NCBI GenBank assembly: GCA_021773055.1
Contig: JAJFKV010000036.1
Coordinates: 1 to 44,440 of the forward strand
Length of the DNA: 44,440 nucleotides
DNA from: Woeseiaceae bacterium
GTDB taxonomy: Bacteria > Pseudomonadota > Gammaproteobacteria > Steroidobacterales > Woeseiaceae
Direction of reading: 5' to 3'
Shown here: positions 32,955 to 43,000 of the stretch, piece by piece
How the letters are laid out: each line of letters opens with the position of its first letter
How positions within the stretch are numbered: the stretch's first letter is position 1
Program-made: the position numbers and the translations under genes
The notes under the pieces: generated by a model
What the model was told of the DNA's origin: nothing
Database searches by the model: none
Seen by the model: only the letters and a program-made list of their open reading frames with translations

Positions 32955-34153
32955 TCTGTGATCTCCTCCGCTGACTGCAAGCGGTCCTCCGGCTGCTTCG
33001 CCAGCATCATGTTCATCAGTGCCTGGTACTTCGAGAGACGTGATGGCAACAGCGGAATCGGGGCCTGCGCGTGCTTGTAAATAATACCCATCGCGGTTCC
33101 ACCCTTGTACGGCTTCTTACCTGTCAGTAATTCGAAGAAAATCACGCCAAGGCTATAAATATCGCTGCGTTCATCTACCTCGGAGCCGTGTCCCTGTTCC
33201 GGACTCATGTAGTATGGCGTACCGAATATCTCGCCCTTATCAGTAATCGAGGTTTCGAGCTTCACACGCTTCGCCAGACCAAAATCGATAAGCGCGATGC
33301 TGCCGTTCTTGCGCAGCATGATATTTCCTGGTTTGAGGTCGCGGTGCAGAACATTTTTCTGATGCACCGCCGACAATGCACTCGCAATTTGACGCAGATA
33401 TCTGACCGCCTCGCGTTCGCCGACGCCCGCCTCGATTTTCAGCCGCAGATCGCCGCCATCGAGGTACTCCATCGCGATATGCGCATGATCATCCGCCACA
33501 CCCAGATCATAGATCCTGACAATATTGGGATGATCCATATCTGCAATCGTCTCGTACTCCTGCAGGAAACGATCGAAGGCACCGATACTGTCGCCATGCT
33601 CCGGCACTTGCCGCAGTACTTTCAGTACGACCTGGAGGTGGGTCGACTCCCGCTCGGCAAGATACACACCGGAATGTTGGGTCGACCCCAGCCTGCGCAT
33701 GAATCGATAACCCTTGATCAGGGGGTGAATTCCGGTGCGCATATCACCCACAAACAACGACCCCGACGCCGTGATTCGGCTATGCGACATCAGCACCTCC
33801 CCGATACCGATGATCAGGGAATCGTGGTTCAGGTGATCGCGCATGAAGTGTGCATCCGGGTGCAAGTCTGCCGCCTCCCGTTCGTCGTTCGCTGTACCAA
33901 AATAGACAACTGGCGGAAAATTTCTTCGCTGTACAAAGCGCGCCAGTACTTCGATACCGTCACGATCTTCGCCGTGTGAGCTGCCGAGCAGGATGATGTC
34001 ATTGCCGGCACCACCGAATTCGTCGGGCAGATGCCCGGCTGCTGACGGATCGTAGGCGGAAATGATGGCGTCGGGCCAATGTGTGGTGACATGGTGCATG
34101 AGCAAGCTGCGGAAGTCCGCCTGCGCATCGATGATCATGAAGCGGACGCTCAC
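32945..34153 (-). CDS. Pseudo-receiver plus Ser/Thr protein kinase
   Basis: 402 residues. Residues 1-125 form a response-regulator-like domain (FMIIDAQADFRSLL ... DIILLGSSHGEDRDG). The usual phosphoacceptor Asp is replaced by Gly57 and the acidic pocket is reduced, so it is probably a non-phosphorylated sensor. Residues 148-402 are a Hanks-type kinase: glycine loop G156-GSTQHSG-like, Lys178 (VVLKVL), catalytic H270-R-D272-LKPGN, D290-F-G292 and 'SPEQ' for APE. All catalytic residues are present, so it should be active. No transmembrane helix or PASTA domain. It overlaps miaE and lies downstream of purF; the substrate is unknown. Confidence 0.9.
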   Translation of the reverse strand: MSVRFMIIDAQADFRSLLMHHVTTHWPDAIISAYDPSAAGHLPDEFGGAGNDIILLGSSHGEDRDGIEVLARFVQRRNFPPVVYFGTANDEREAADLHPDAHFMRDHLNHDSLIIGIGEVLMSHSRITASGSLFVGDMRTGIHPLIKGYRFMRRLGSTQHSGVYLAERESTHLQVVLKVLRQVPEHGDSIGAFDRFLQEYETIADMDHPNIVRIYDLGVADDHAHIAMEYLDGGDLRLKIEAGVGEREAVRYLRQIASALSAVHQKNVLHRDLKPGNIMLRKNGSIALIDFGLAKRVKLETSITDKGEIFGTPYYMSPEQGHGSEVDERSDIYSLGVIFFELLTGKKPYKGGTAMGIIYKHAQAPIPLLPSRLSKYQALMNMMLAKQPEDRLQSAEEITEWL

Positions 34154-34164
34154 GGGAGGGCTGG

Positions 34165-34188
34165 TCGCGCGCAGAGCGCGCTCCTACA
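34165..34188 (-). repeat. GTAG-type REP overlapping the purF stop
   Basis: Minus strand: TGTAGGAGCGCGC, TCT, GCGCGCGA. GCGCGC arms at 34176-34181 and 34167-34172. The TAG (34186-34184) is the purF stop codon. Confidence 0.82.
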
Positions 34189-35695
34189 GAGCGACGACGT
34201 TGGAATTTGGATCGTGTCGGGTCGCTCGCTCTTGCTTGGCAGCATCGTTGCGACGCTCTTCAAGTTCATGCAGATACTCGTCTGTGACATCCCCGGTCAC
34301 ATATTCGCCCGAGAAGCACGAGGTATCAAACTCTGTGATGTCCGAATTGCCATGCCGTACTGATCGAATCAGCCCATTCAGATCCTGATAAATCAAGCGG
34401 TCAGCACCAATGATGTCCTGAATCTCGCCGACAGTACGACCATTCGCTATCAGTTCGCTGGCCGCTGGCATGTCGATGCCATAGACGTTTGGATAGCGAA
34501 CCGGCGGTGCTGCCGACGCGAAATACACCTTTCGTGCACCGGCTTCGCGCGCCAGCTTGATGATTTGTTTCGAGGTTGTGCCACGGACGATCGAGTCATC
34601 AACGAGCAATACATTCTTGTTGCGAAATTCGAGATCGATGGCATTCAGTTTGCGACGCACGGATTTCCTGCGCTCTTCCTGACCCGGCATGATGAAGGTA
34701 CGACCGATATAACGATTCTTGATGAAGCCTTCGCGGTATTTGACACCGAGGTGGTAGGCAACCTGCAATGCCGAGGTGCAACTCGTATCGGGAATCGGAA
34801 TGACCACGTCGATATCGTGATCGGGAAATTCACGCACAACTTTTCCGGCGAGCTGCTCGCCCATGCGCAGTCGCGTTTTGTAAACAGACAAATCATCCAG
34901 AATCGAATCGGGGCGCGCGAAATAGACGTACTCAAAAATACACGGCGCATGAACGGCCGTGCCTGAATAGTCATTGCAGTGCAGTGAGCCGTTGTTTTCG
35001 ATCACAATACACTCTCCCGGCTTGACGTCGCGAACACGGGTGAACTGCAGCACATCGAGCGCCACGCTTTCCGACGCCACTACGTAATCCTTCCGGCCGC
35101 GCACCTCGCGCTCGCCAAGTACCAGCGGGCGAATACCGTTCGGATCCCGAAATGCGACAATGCCAAAACCGACAATTAACGCGACAACCGCGTATCCGCC
35201 TGTGCAACGTCGGTGCAGGGCTTCAATCGCATCGAATATGTTCTTCGCTGTCGGGCTGCCATTTACTCGCATCTGTAATTCGTGAGCCAGAACGTTGAGC
35301 AAAACTTCGGAGTCCGAGTTAGTGCTCAGATGACGCCGGTCATCACGAATCAGAAGCTCGGTAAGTTCGTCGTGGTTGGTCAGATTTCCGTTATGTGCAA
35401 GGCAAATGCCATATGGCGAATTTACATAGAACGGTTGTGCTTCGGAAGACTTGGACCCGCCGGCCGTCGGATAACGGACGTGGCCGATACCAACATTGCC
35501 CTCAAGGCGCAGCATATGCCGGCTGCGAAACACGTCGCGAACCAGTCCATTGCTCTTGCGTTGCTTGAGTCCGTGTTCGCCGCTCCAGGTCACAATGCCT
35601 GACGCGTCCTGACCACGATGTTGCATCACTGTCAAAGCGTCATACAAAGCCTGCCCAACTGGATTGCCGCTAACTATTCCAACTACGCCACACAT
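34184..35695 (-). CDS. purF: Amidophosphoribosyltransferase
   Basis: 503 residues. Cys2 (after Met removal) is the glutaminase nucleophile in MCGVVGIV. The glutamine amidotransferase domain has '[11 protein letters not shown]', '[10 protein letters not shown]' and 'LAHNGNLTN'. The phosphoribosyltransferase domain has '[14 protein letters not shown]', the PRPP motif. It makes phosphoribosylamine, the first step of purine synthesis. It follows cvpA by 9 bp, the canonical cvpA-purF pair. Confidence 0.97.
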   Translation of the reverse strand: MCGVVGIVSGNPVGQALYDALTVMQHRGQDASGIVTWSGEHGLKQRKSNGLVRDVFRSRHMLRLEGNVGIGHVRYPTAGGSKSSEAQPFYVNSPYGICLAHNGNLTNHDELTELLIRDDRRHLSTNSDSEVLLNVLAHELQMRVNGSPTAKNIFDAIEALHRRCTGGYAVVALIVGFGIVAFRDPNGIRPLVLGEREVRGRKDYVVASESVALDVLQFTRVRDVKPGECIVIENNGSLHCNDYSGTAVHAPCIFEYVYFARPDSILDDLSVYKTRLRMGEQLAGKVVREFPDHDIDVVIPIPDTSCTSALQVAYHLGVKYREGFIKNRYIGRTFIMPGQEERRKSVRRKLNAIDLEFRNKNVLLVDDSIVRGTTSKQIIKLAREAGARKVYFASAAPPVRYPNVYGIDMPAASELIANGRTVGEIQDIIGADRLIYQDLNGLIRSVRHGNSDITEFDTSCFSGEYVTGDVTDEYLHELEERRNDAAKQERATRHDPNSNVVAL

Positions 35696-35704
35696 CGTTC
35701 GTCT

Positions 35705-36235
35705 CTACAATTCGGTCGGCAGGCCGATGACTACATCGTCCGCGACCTCATCCGGTATTATCAGTTCGTATCCCTTGGGCGCCATGACCTTGATCCAGTC
35801 GGCGACCATCTCAAAGTGTGGCAACAGGCGTGATTGCAGCCACCAGTCATCACCATCAAAGCCGGAAAACTGTCCGCCGATAACGAACAGGGCGACCAGC
35901 AGTATCCCGCGCAGCGCGCCAAATAACGAACCCAGCAGGCGATCAAGCCCACTTAAAACGGACAAACGGACGAGCTTGGATATGCCCCAGCCGAGCAGAC
36001 CGCCTATTGACAGAACGATGGCGAAAACGAGAACGCGGCCGAACCAACTCTGAGCGCCTTCAGAGGACAACCAGCTTTGCGAAACCTCGCCAATGGCCGG
36101 GCCGAAATACAATGCAGCCCAAATAGCAACCACGAGTGTTCCGATTGAGATGGATTCTTTTACGAAGCCACGCACGAACCCAATAATGATGGATACGGCC
36201 AGCGCAATGGCAATGATAATGTCGATGATCGGCAT
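35705..36235 (-). CDS. cvpA: Colicin V production family membrane protein
   Basis: 176 residues with about four hydrophobic helices (about residues 4-22, 28-48, 64-85 and 100-120). The family motif 'GFVRGFVKESISI' (19-31) and 'LDRLLGSLFGALRGILLV' are present. Required in some bacteria for colicin V export and envelope stress tolerance. In the standard position before purF. The 262 bp upstream, separating it from dedD, hold a repeat element. Confidence 0.93.
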   Translation of the reverse strand: MPIIDIIIAIALAVSIIIGFVRGFVKESISIGTLVVAIWAALYFGPAIGEVSQSWLSSEGAQSWFGRVLVFAIVLSIGGLLGWGISKLVRLSVLSGLDRLLGSLFGALRGILLVALFVIGGQFSGFDGDDWWLQSRLLPHFEMVADWIKVMAPKGYELIIPDEVADDVVIGLPTEL

Positions 36236-36355
36236 CGAAGATGTCGTCTCAGTTCGGCACGGATTAGAATGGAACTGGATTCTAGCAGATCATCAGGGGT
36301 AATGGTCATCATCGGATATTTCAGACTACGCCAGAATAAAATCACGAATACTCGG

Positions 36356-36420
36356 CGCAGGGATGCGGCTGTAGGGCCAATGATTTTGACTGTGGGTCGT
36401 GGAGACGGCGTTGGCTATCC
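36356..36420. repeat. Inverted-repeat element, copy 2 (degenerate)
   Basis: 36365-36405 matches 14268-14308 at 38 of 41 positions, including the loop TTTGACTGTGGGTCGTGG. The left flank GCGCAGGGAT matches the complement of the right flank of copy 1. The right arm has decayed. The 36236-36497 gap between cvpA and dedD is otherwise empty. Confidence 0.8.
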
Positions 36421-36497
36421 CGGATCGGCGCCGGACCAAGAACCCCGCCAGCAGCTGATTTGGACCGACAGTGGCTGTCAAATCAGATGACGACTAT

Positions 36498-37097
36498 CTA
36501 AGGATGCGGTAGCACTTGTCCCTTATGACCGACTTTCAAGAGTCTGGCCGCCATCGCCTCCGCACTTTCGCGGTCCTTCTGTGGGCCAATTCGGACCCTG
36601 TGCAGCTGCCCGGATGACGTTTGCAACTGGCTCAGGAATGCTGCATAGCCCTGCTTTCGAAGGTCTGCGGCAAGTTTCTCTGCATTCTGTTTATTGGAGA
36701 AGCTGCCCAATTGGACTGCCCACATGCCGGTCGTGGATGCGGCCGGCTGCGCCGCCGCAACCACTGGCTTATCTGTGGGTTCCTGCTCGATGCGCGCGGG
36801 CGGTTCCTCCTCAGCCGGTTTGGGTGCCGGTTTTTCCAAAACCGGTTTGGTGAGGGTCACTTCTTTAGTGTCTGCATCGTGCCGGGTATCGTTTGCAACA
36901 GGAATCGGCTCTGATCTTCCCCTTTCCAATACCACTACCTTGGTGTCCTGACCTTCCTGTCCCGGTAGCAGCACTCGCTCCGAAATTATCTCGCCACCGT
37001 CCGGTGGCCCGTCGAGGAATATGGGCACCACCAGCACCACAAAAATGACCAATACAATTGCGCCGATAATTCGTTCTTTCAAAGCTCGTTCCATCAT
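36498..37097 (-). CDS. dedD: SPOR-domain cell-division protein DedD
   Basis: 199 residues. One N-terminal transmembrane helix (about 10-27, IIGAIVLVIFVVLVVPIF), a Pro/Glu-rich periplasmic linker, and a C-terminal SPOR domain (about 125-199, 'WAVQLGSFSNKQNAEKLAADL' as a landmark). SPOR domains bind denuded septal peptidoglycan. ATGA overlap with folC. Confidence 0.93.
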   Translation of the reverse strand: MMERALKERIIGAIVLVIFVVLVVPIFLDGPPDGGEIISERVLLPGQEGQDTKVVVLERGRSEPIPVANDTRHDADTKEVTLTKPVLEKPAPKPAEEEPPARIEQEPTDKPVVAAAQPAASTTGMWAVQLGSFSNKQNAEKLAADLRKQGYAAFLSQLQTSSGQLHRVRIGPQKDRESAEAMAARLLKVGHKGQVLPHP

Positions 37098-38383
37098 GAT
37101 TTTGCTTGCGAATCTGTCCCCAGTTGATCGAGTACGGGAGCCACCGTAAAGAACGATCCCGTAACCAGTATTCTGTCATTTTCTGACGCATTACGCCGGG
37201 CAAATTCAGTCGCATCTGCCGGAGTGTCGGCCACCAGGCAGCCCAGACCGGTGAAGTTTGATATCTGCCGCGCCAATTCGTTGGCCGGTACAGCACGATT
37301 GCTGTCCGCTGTCATCGCAATCCAGCGATCCACATGATCAACCAGGGGTCCGATGATCCCCACGACATCTTTGTCGTTCAACAGCCCAACGATGCCAAGA
37401 GTAGTGGCCACTGATGGCGACGATGCGAGGTTCTTCCCGAGCGCCTCTGCTGCAGCCGGGTTATGCGCCACATCAAGCAGCCACTCGCGGCCATCACTCT
37501 GTAAGGATTGTGACCGGCCCGCAAGGGAAAGTTTCGGCAACACAGCGTTGATGAGGTCCGTATCGATCGCATCCAGAAGCCCCGCCGCCTCCAGCAAGGC
37601 CAGTACCGCCGCCGCATTGTCCAATTGAAACTCGCCGGCCAGTCCGGGGAATTTCAGACCCCGGCGTTCACCAGACTGTCCTAGCCAGTTCCATTCACGC
37701 GCTGCATTTGTGTGCCGCTCGAAGTCCCGGCCCGCCAGCAGTAATTTCGCACCCCGCAGCTCGGCTTGCAGCCCAATCGACTCTGGCCCGTCGCTGTCGC
37801 CGAATACCGTGGCAATTCCAGGCCTCATTACTCCCGCCTTTTCGAAACCGATCGTCTCGACGTCGTCGCCAAGCCAGTCACAGTGATCCAGTGAGATATT
37901 GGTAATCAGCGATGCCGTGGGCTCAAATGCATTGCTGGCGTCGAGGCGACCACCCAAACCAACCTCAAGTATCCAGACATCGAGATCTGCTGCCGCGAAA
38001 ACGGCCGCAGCCGCCAATGTGCCGAATTCGAAATAAGTGAGTTGTGTGTCGGCGCGCGCGGCCTCTATCTTTTCGAAGGCCGCGATGATCTGGGCATCAC
38101 TAGCGGTGACGCCGTTGACCACGATGCGTTCGTTATAGCGTCTGATATGGGGCGATGTATAAGCGCCTGTCTTCTGACCGGACGCCCGCAGCAAAGCGTC
38201 TGTCATGGCAACACTGGAGCCCTTTCCGTTCGTCCCTGCAATCAACAGAACCTCGGCAGGGCGCGCCAGCTCCAGGCGCTTTAGAACGCTTTGTACACGC
38301 TCAAGGCCAAGATTGATCTCTGTTGGTGAGAGTGTTTCGAGCCATGTCAGCCAATCGGACAAAGGCGTAGCTGATGACGGCAT
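37094..38383 (-). CDS. folC: Dihydrofolate/folylpolyglutamate synthase
   Basis: The frame is open to 38473, inside accD, but ATG 38383 lies 7 bp after the accD stop and gives 429 residues, the normal length. P-loop 'IAGTNGKGSS', 'TGAYTSPHI', 'LEVGLGGRLDASN', 'HNPAAAEAL'. It adds glutamate to dihydropteroate and to folates in the cytosol. No RBS is visible, so coupling to accD translation is likely. Confidence 0.95.
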   Translation of the reverse strand: MPSSATPLSDWLTWLETLSPTEINLGLERVQSVLKRLELARPAEVLLIAGTNGKGSSVAMTDALLRASGQKTGAYTSPHIRRYNERIVVNGVTASDAQIIAAFEKIEAARADTQLTYFEFGTLAAAAVFAAADLDVWILEVGLGGRLDASNAFEPTASLITNISLDHCDWLGDDVETIGFEKAGVMRPGIATVFGDSDGPESIGLQAELRGAKLLLAGRDFERHTNAAREWNWLGQSGERRGLKFPGLAGEFQLDNAAAVLALLEAAGLLDAIDTDLINAVLPKLSLAGRSQSLQSDGREWLLDVAHNPAAAEALGKNLASSPSVATTLGIVGLLNDKDVVGIIGPLVDHVDRWIAMTADSNRAVPANELARQISNFTGLGCLVADTPADATEFARRNASENDRILVTGSFFTVAPVLDQLGTDSQAKS

Positions 38384-38390
38384 AAAGGAT

Positions 38391-39260
38391 TTATTGGGTA
38401 GCGACGGGGCTCGCACGACCCTCAAATTTGGCCAATAACGCAGCGATTTCAGCACGCATTTTTCGCCGATCAACGATCATATCGATCGCGCCGTGGTCCA
38501 GCAAAAACTCGCTTCGCTGGAAGCCTTCCGGCAATCGCTCACGGACAGTTTGCTCGATAACGCGTGGGCCGGCAAAACCGATTAAAGCGTCGGGCTCCGC
38601 AATATTGACGTCGCCCAGCATAGCGAGGCTCGCAGAAACACCGCCCGTTGTCGGGTCAGTCAAGACTGAAACGTAGGGAATGCCTTTGCTGGCAAGATTC
38701 GCCAGAGCTGACGAGGTTTTCGCCATTTGCAGCAGCGAAAACAGAGCTTCCTGCATGCGCGCACCGCCACTTGCAGCGAAAGACACGACTGGCATGTTGT
38801 TTTCAGCGGCGTAGTTCGCGGCCCGGGCAAATTTCTCGCCGACGACCGAACCCATTGAGCCGCCCATGAACGCAAACTCGAAGGCGCAGGCAACAACAGG
38901 CCTGCCAAGCAAGCTGCCTTTCACACTGATCAATGCGTCTTTTTCACCGGTCTTTTTCTGCGCCGCAATGATGCGATCGCGATAGCGCTTGCTGTCTTTG
39001 AATTTGAGCGGATCTTCGGGCTCCAGTCCAGCGGACAATTCGGACTGGGAATCAGGATCCAGGAAGTAGTCGAGGCGCTTGCGAGCGCCGACGCGCATGT
39101 GATGATCACATTTGGGGCACACCTGCAGATTGCGTTCCAGCTCATTGCGGTACAGCTGTGCATCACAGCGAGCGCACTTGATCCAGACGCCTTCGGGCAC
39201 CGATTTACTACGGTTTTCCGTGCTGATGCGCGACGGCATCAATTTCTCGAACCAGCTCAT
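38391..39260 (-). CDS. accD: Acetyl-CoA carboxylase carboxyltransferase subunit beta
   Basis: 289 residues. The N-terminal zinc ribbon has C29-x2-C32 and C48-x2-C51. The carboxyltransferase core has '[15 protein letters not shown]', '[18 protein letters not shown]' and '[16 protein letters not shown]'. It pairs with AccA to make malonyl-CoA. ATGA overlap with truA; the trpF gene often found between them is absent. Confidence 0.97.
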   Translation of the reverse strand: MSWFEKLMPSRISTENRSKSVPEGVWIKCARCDAQLYRNELERNLQVCPKCDHHMRVGARKRLDYFLDPDSQSELSAGLEPEDPLKFKDSKRYRDRIIAAQKKTGEKDALISVKGSLLGRPVVACAFEFAFMGGSMGSVVGEKFARAANYAAENNMPVVSFAASGGARMQEALFSLLQMAKTSSALANLASKGIPYVSVLTDPTTGGVSASLAMLGDVNIAEPDALIGFAGPRVIEQTVRERLPEGFQRSEFLLDHGAIDMIVDRRKMRAEIAALLAKFEGRASPVATQ

Positions 39261-40015
39261 TGGGACATGATACCCGCTGATTCAGGGTAATCAACCGACG
39301 TAAGCGTCAACCCATGCGGGGGCGCAGCAATACCACCTCTCTTGCGATCCAGGCTTTGCAGCACCTCTGCCATCCAGTTCGACGATTGCTGCCCCTCACC
39401 GATTTCGACGAGCGTGCCGGTGATATTGCGAACCATGTGCTGCAAGAACGCATTCGCGGATACCTTGAGCGTAATCCAGTCGCCATCCCTTGCTATCGTG
39501 ATGCTGGTGATGTTTCGGTGTGGCGTATTCGCACGGCAGCCCGCGGCGCGAAACGCCGAGAAGTCATGCTCACCAAGAAGATGTTGTGCCGCCTCGTGCA
39601 TGCGCCCTGCGTCCAGCGGCCGGTAGATCCACCAGGCACGATGCCGATGCAGCGCCGAACGCTCAAGGCGGTTCAGAATGCGGTAGCGATAGTTTCGGCC
39701 CGTCGCCGAAAATCGCGCGTGAAAGTCATCCTTAACCTGCCGCGCCCACATCACGCTGATATCATCTGGCAAATTGCTGTTTGCACCGAGTAACCAGCCA
39801 CGATCATCGCGGCTACTTGGAGTATCGAAGTGCACCACCTGGCCGCTGGCATGCACACCAGTATCGGTACGACCTGCACAGGTGACTTCCACTTTATGAT
39901 CGGCAACACGATTGAGTGCTTCTTCGAGACGTTGCTGCACACCAAGACCTGTCTTCTGGCGTTGCCAGCCGTTATACGCAGTGCCGTCGTACTCAATGCC
40001 AAGCGCAATGCGCAT
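39257..40015 (-). CDS. truA: tRNA pseudouridine(38-40) synthase
   Basis: 252 residues. Catalytic Asp51 is in '[15 protein letters not shown]'. '[13 protein letters not shown]' at the N-terminus and '[19 protein letters not shown]' are TruA landmarks. It isomerises U38-U40 in the anticodon stem-loop. Between fimV (21 bp) and accD. Confidence 0.96.
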   Translation of the reverse strand: MRIALGIEYDGTAYNGWQRQKTGLGVQQRLEEALNRVADHKVEVTCAGRTDTGVHASGQVVHFDTPSSRDDRGWLLGANSNLPDDISVMWARQVKDDFHARFSATGRNYRYRILNRLERSALHRHRAWWIYRPLDAGRMHEAAQHLLGEHDFSAFRAAGCRANTPHRNITSITIARDGDWITLKVSANAFLQHMVRNITGTLVEIGEGQQSSNWMAEVLQSLDRKRGGIAAPPHGLTLTSVDYPESAGIMSQ

Positions 40016-40036
40016 GTGTAGTCCGACTACCTGGGG

Positions 40037-43000
40037 CTAGCTGGGCAAGGAATCCAGCAACTGCTGAGCCTGTTGCTTCTGCGGATCATCACCCTCGTCC
40101 AGGACTTCCTCGAGAATGCTGCGCGCGCCGGCTGGATCACCCATGTCGACGTAGGCACGTGCCAGGTCGAGCTTGGTACCAACTTCAGTCATGGTGCGGG
40201 CTTCGTGCAGATCGCTGCTCATGTCTTCGGGCGCCAGCGACATTGTTGGCACCTCCGCCGTCTCTTCCGGTAGCGGCGGACGTGGCTGTTCAACGGTAGC
40301 GTCGTCGCGTGGCTGCTCGATCGTGTCGCCGATTTCGCTGACCTGCAATGCAGCGGTCAGGTCGTCGAGATCCAGATCAACATCGGTGCCAGCAATCGCG
40401 GGTGTTTCTGCCGTTGCTTCGAGATCCATATTGCTTGTGAATGCTTCAGCCGGCAGGGCTTCGGTTTTGGCGAAATCGAAATCGTCGTCATCGTCGTCCA
40501 TTGGCGCCAGCATCGTCTCGGCCTCTTCTGGCAGGTCGCCGATCGTTTCCTCGTCGCCGTATCCCGGTGCCAGCATGGTCGCATCGCTGTCCGACAACTC
40601 GCTATCCACGCCCGCCGCGGTCTCAACCGCCATATCGTCGCTGAGCACCTGCGTAAGGCCGGTTGCATCCAGCAGACTATCGTCGAGGCCAACATCGGTG
40701 GGTTCCTGCTCGTCTTGTGCAGAGATCATCGGATTTTGACCCGTCTCATCCGATGCGAGATGCATGCCCGAATTCTCGAGGTCGCTCAGGTCGAGTCCTT
40801 CTACGAGCCCGGTAGCGTCAGGATCGAGGCCTGGTTGTATACCCGTATCGTCGGCATCGATTTCCGGATTCCGGCCCGTTACGTCCGCGAGATCGAGATC
40901 GCCAAGTGCTTCATTGATGCCAGTATCGGAGAGCGCCTCGTTCTGGCCGGTCGCATCAAGATCATCGATCACTGCAACTTCTGTTTCCGCCAGGCCGTCG
41001 ACATCCAGGTCAAGCTCATCGAGGTTAATCTCGGCGGTCGCGTCCGCGTCCTGACCGCTGTCGAAAATCGCCTGTTCGAGCGACTGATCATCCAGCGACG
41101 GCAACTCGGACGTGTTCTCGCCGAGGCCGGAAAACTGCTCTTCGATAGTCGGACTATCGGTTACCGGCGCCGGCATTTCCGCCGTCGCCTCGGTCATTGT
41201 TGATTCTATCGTCGGTGTTTCGGCCGTTACGTCGAGATCGAAATCAACAGAGTCATCTGCGGATGGTTGGTCAAAATCGAAGTCGACTTCCTGTTGGTCG
41301 TCGTCGGGGCCCGCGCCAAGATCGATAACATCGGATGCACCGCTGTCTTCAGCACCGAAATCCATATCCAACGCACCGGCCGCCTCACCAGTATCGTCAA
41401 ATGACAGGTCAACCTCTTTGGTTACACCCTTAATTTCGGCACCGGCAAATAGGTCGTGATCGGCGGCAATCTGCTGGCCCATGATCACAATCTTGTCCCA
41501 GTCAGCGCTATCGCCGTCACCGCCGCCGATAGACGTGTTCAGTCGCGTCGCGGCATCAACAAAGGCATCGCGGTTTCCCCATACAAAATAGATTTCGCAC
41601 AATTTGGATATAAGCGCTTTGTCGGTAGGGTCGGTTTCCAGCGCGCCGTTAATCAGGTCGGCAGCCTGGTCATATAGCCCATAGGCCATGTGGAAATCAG
41701 CTTCAGCGATGGGGTCAGTCTGGTCAAGATTGACTGCGGTTTCGCTGCTAAACGTATCTTCGAGGGAGCCGAACGCGCCGGATGACTCGGGTACGTCCGA
41801 AGTGGCTGCCTCATCCGCAACAAAATCTGCGGCAGGTGCTTCAATAGTGTCTTCGAGTATCTGATGAACGCCTGAATCCTGTTCAACAACGACGATGGCT
41901 TCTTCGTGTGACGGAGCCTGCATCGTAGAGGTTGCGGAGATTGCACCAATCTCGACCTGTGCTTCATCCGAATCCAGCGTTTCCCACGGACGGTCGTTAT
42001 CCTCTTCACCGTCATCGCCACGTCGCATGAACCAGACCAGTCCGCCAAGGACCAGTAGAATCGCGCCAATGATGACGCCCCACTGGGCCATGAAGTCGAT
42101 CACTGTATCAACGATGCTCTTGTCACGATCAGAAGACGACGTAGTCACAACGTTGCTGGGCACTACGGTGTCGTCCACCGTATCGTCGGCAACCTGATCA
42201 TCAGCCGGCGTCGCATCGACGCCATCGGACTGAATGTCGTCCATGCCCGCATCATCCACAGCCTGGTCAGCATCCTGATCGTCGACAAACGTGTCATCAA
42301 GGAGTGTGTCATCGACGGTATCGTCGACTGGCGGTTCGTAAACTTCACCGCGAATATCGGCGAGTTCCTGACGCAGTGTCGCGAGTTCATTGTCGCGGAT
42401 CTCGATCAGGGACTGTTGGTCCGGTACGTCTGCGGCTTCAAGATCAGCAATCCGGCCTTCAATTTCCTGCTCGCGCGATTGCGGCTCATAAGTCGTCGAA
42501 TCGTCTGCATAGTCGCTGCCGACCGGATCTTCATCGGGTGGTACGAGCGTCAGGCTCGGGCGAGTTGACTGTGTTGGCGCCGTGTAGCTAGTGCCGCCAT
42601 CCCAGGCAGTATGCTGGCGCTGCACTTCATTGAACGCATCACCGCGGCTGATCTGAAATACTTCGTCCGCACTCGGAATGCGCAAACTCGCACCCGCTTT
42701 CAGGACGTTGATATTGCCGCCAAATGCCGAAGGATTGGCTTCGTAAATCGCCAGCATCGTCTGATTCATCGTTAGACGGCTGTCGGGTCGGTTACGCGCT
42801 GTAAGGCCCCAGAGAGTTTCACCTTGTTGCACGACCAGATCTCCGCCGACCGCCGTGTCGTACGGTGAAGTATCAACCGGGGGTTGTGGCTTCGGCTCAG
42901 GTCGTGATTCAACATTCGCGTCTGTAACGCTTGAACCGGATGTGCTTGAATCGCTGCTTCGCGCCGGTTGCGCGGGTTGTGGTGCCGGTCGAGGCGGCGG

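Noticed and set aside
12939..34188. CRISPR array
   Set aside because: The GC palindromes are single and dispersed, with no regular spacing or spacers and no cas genes.
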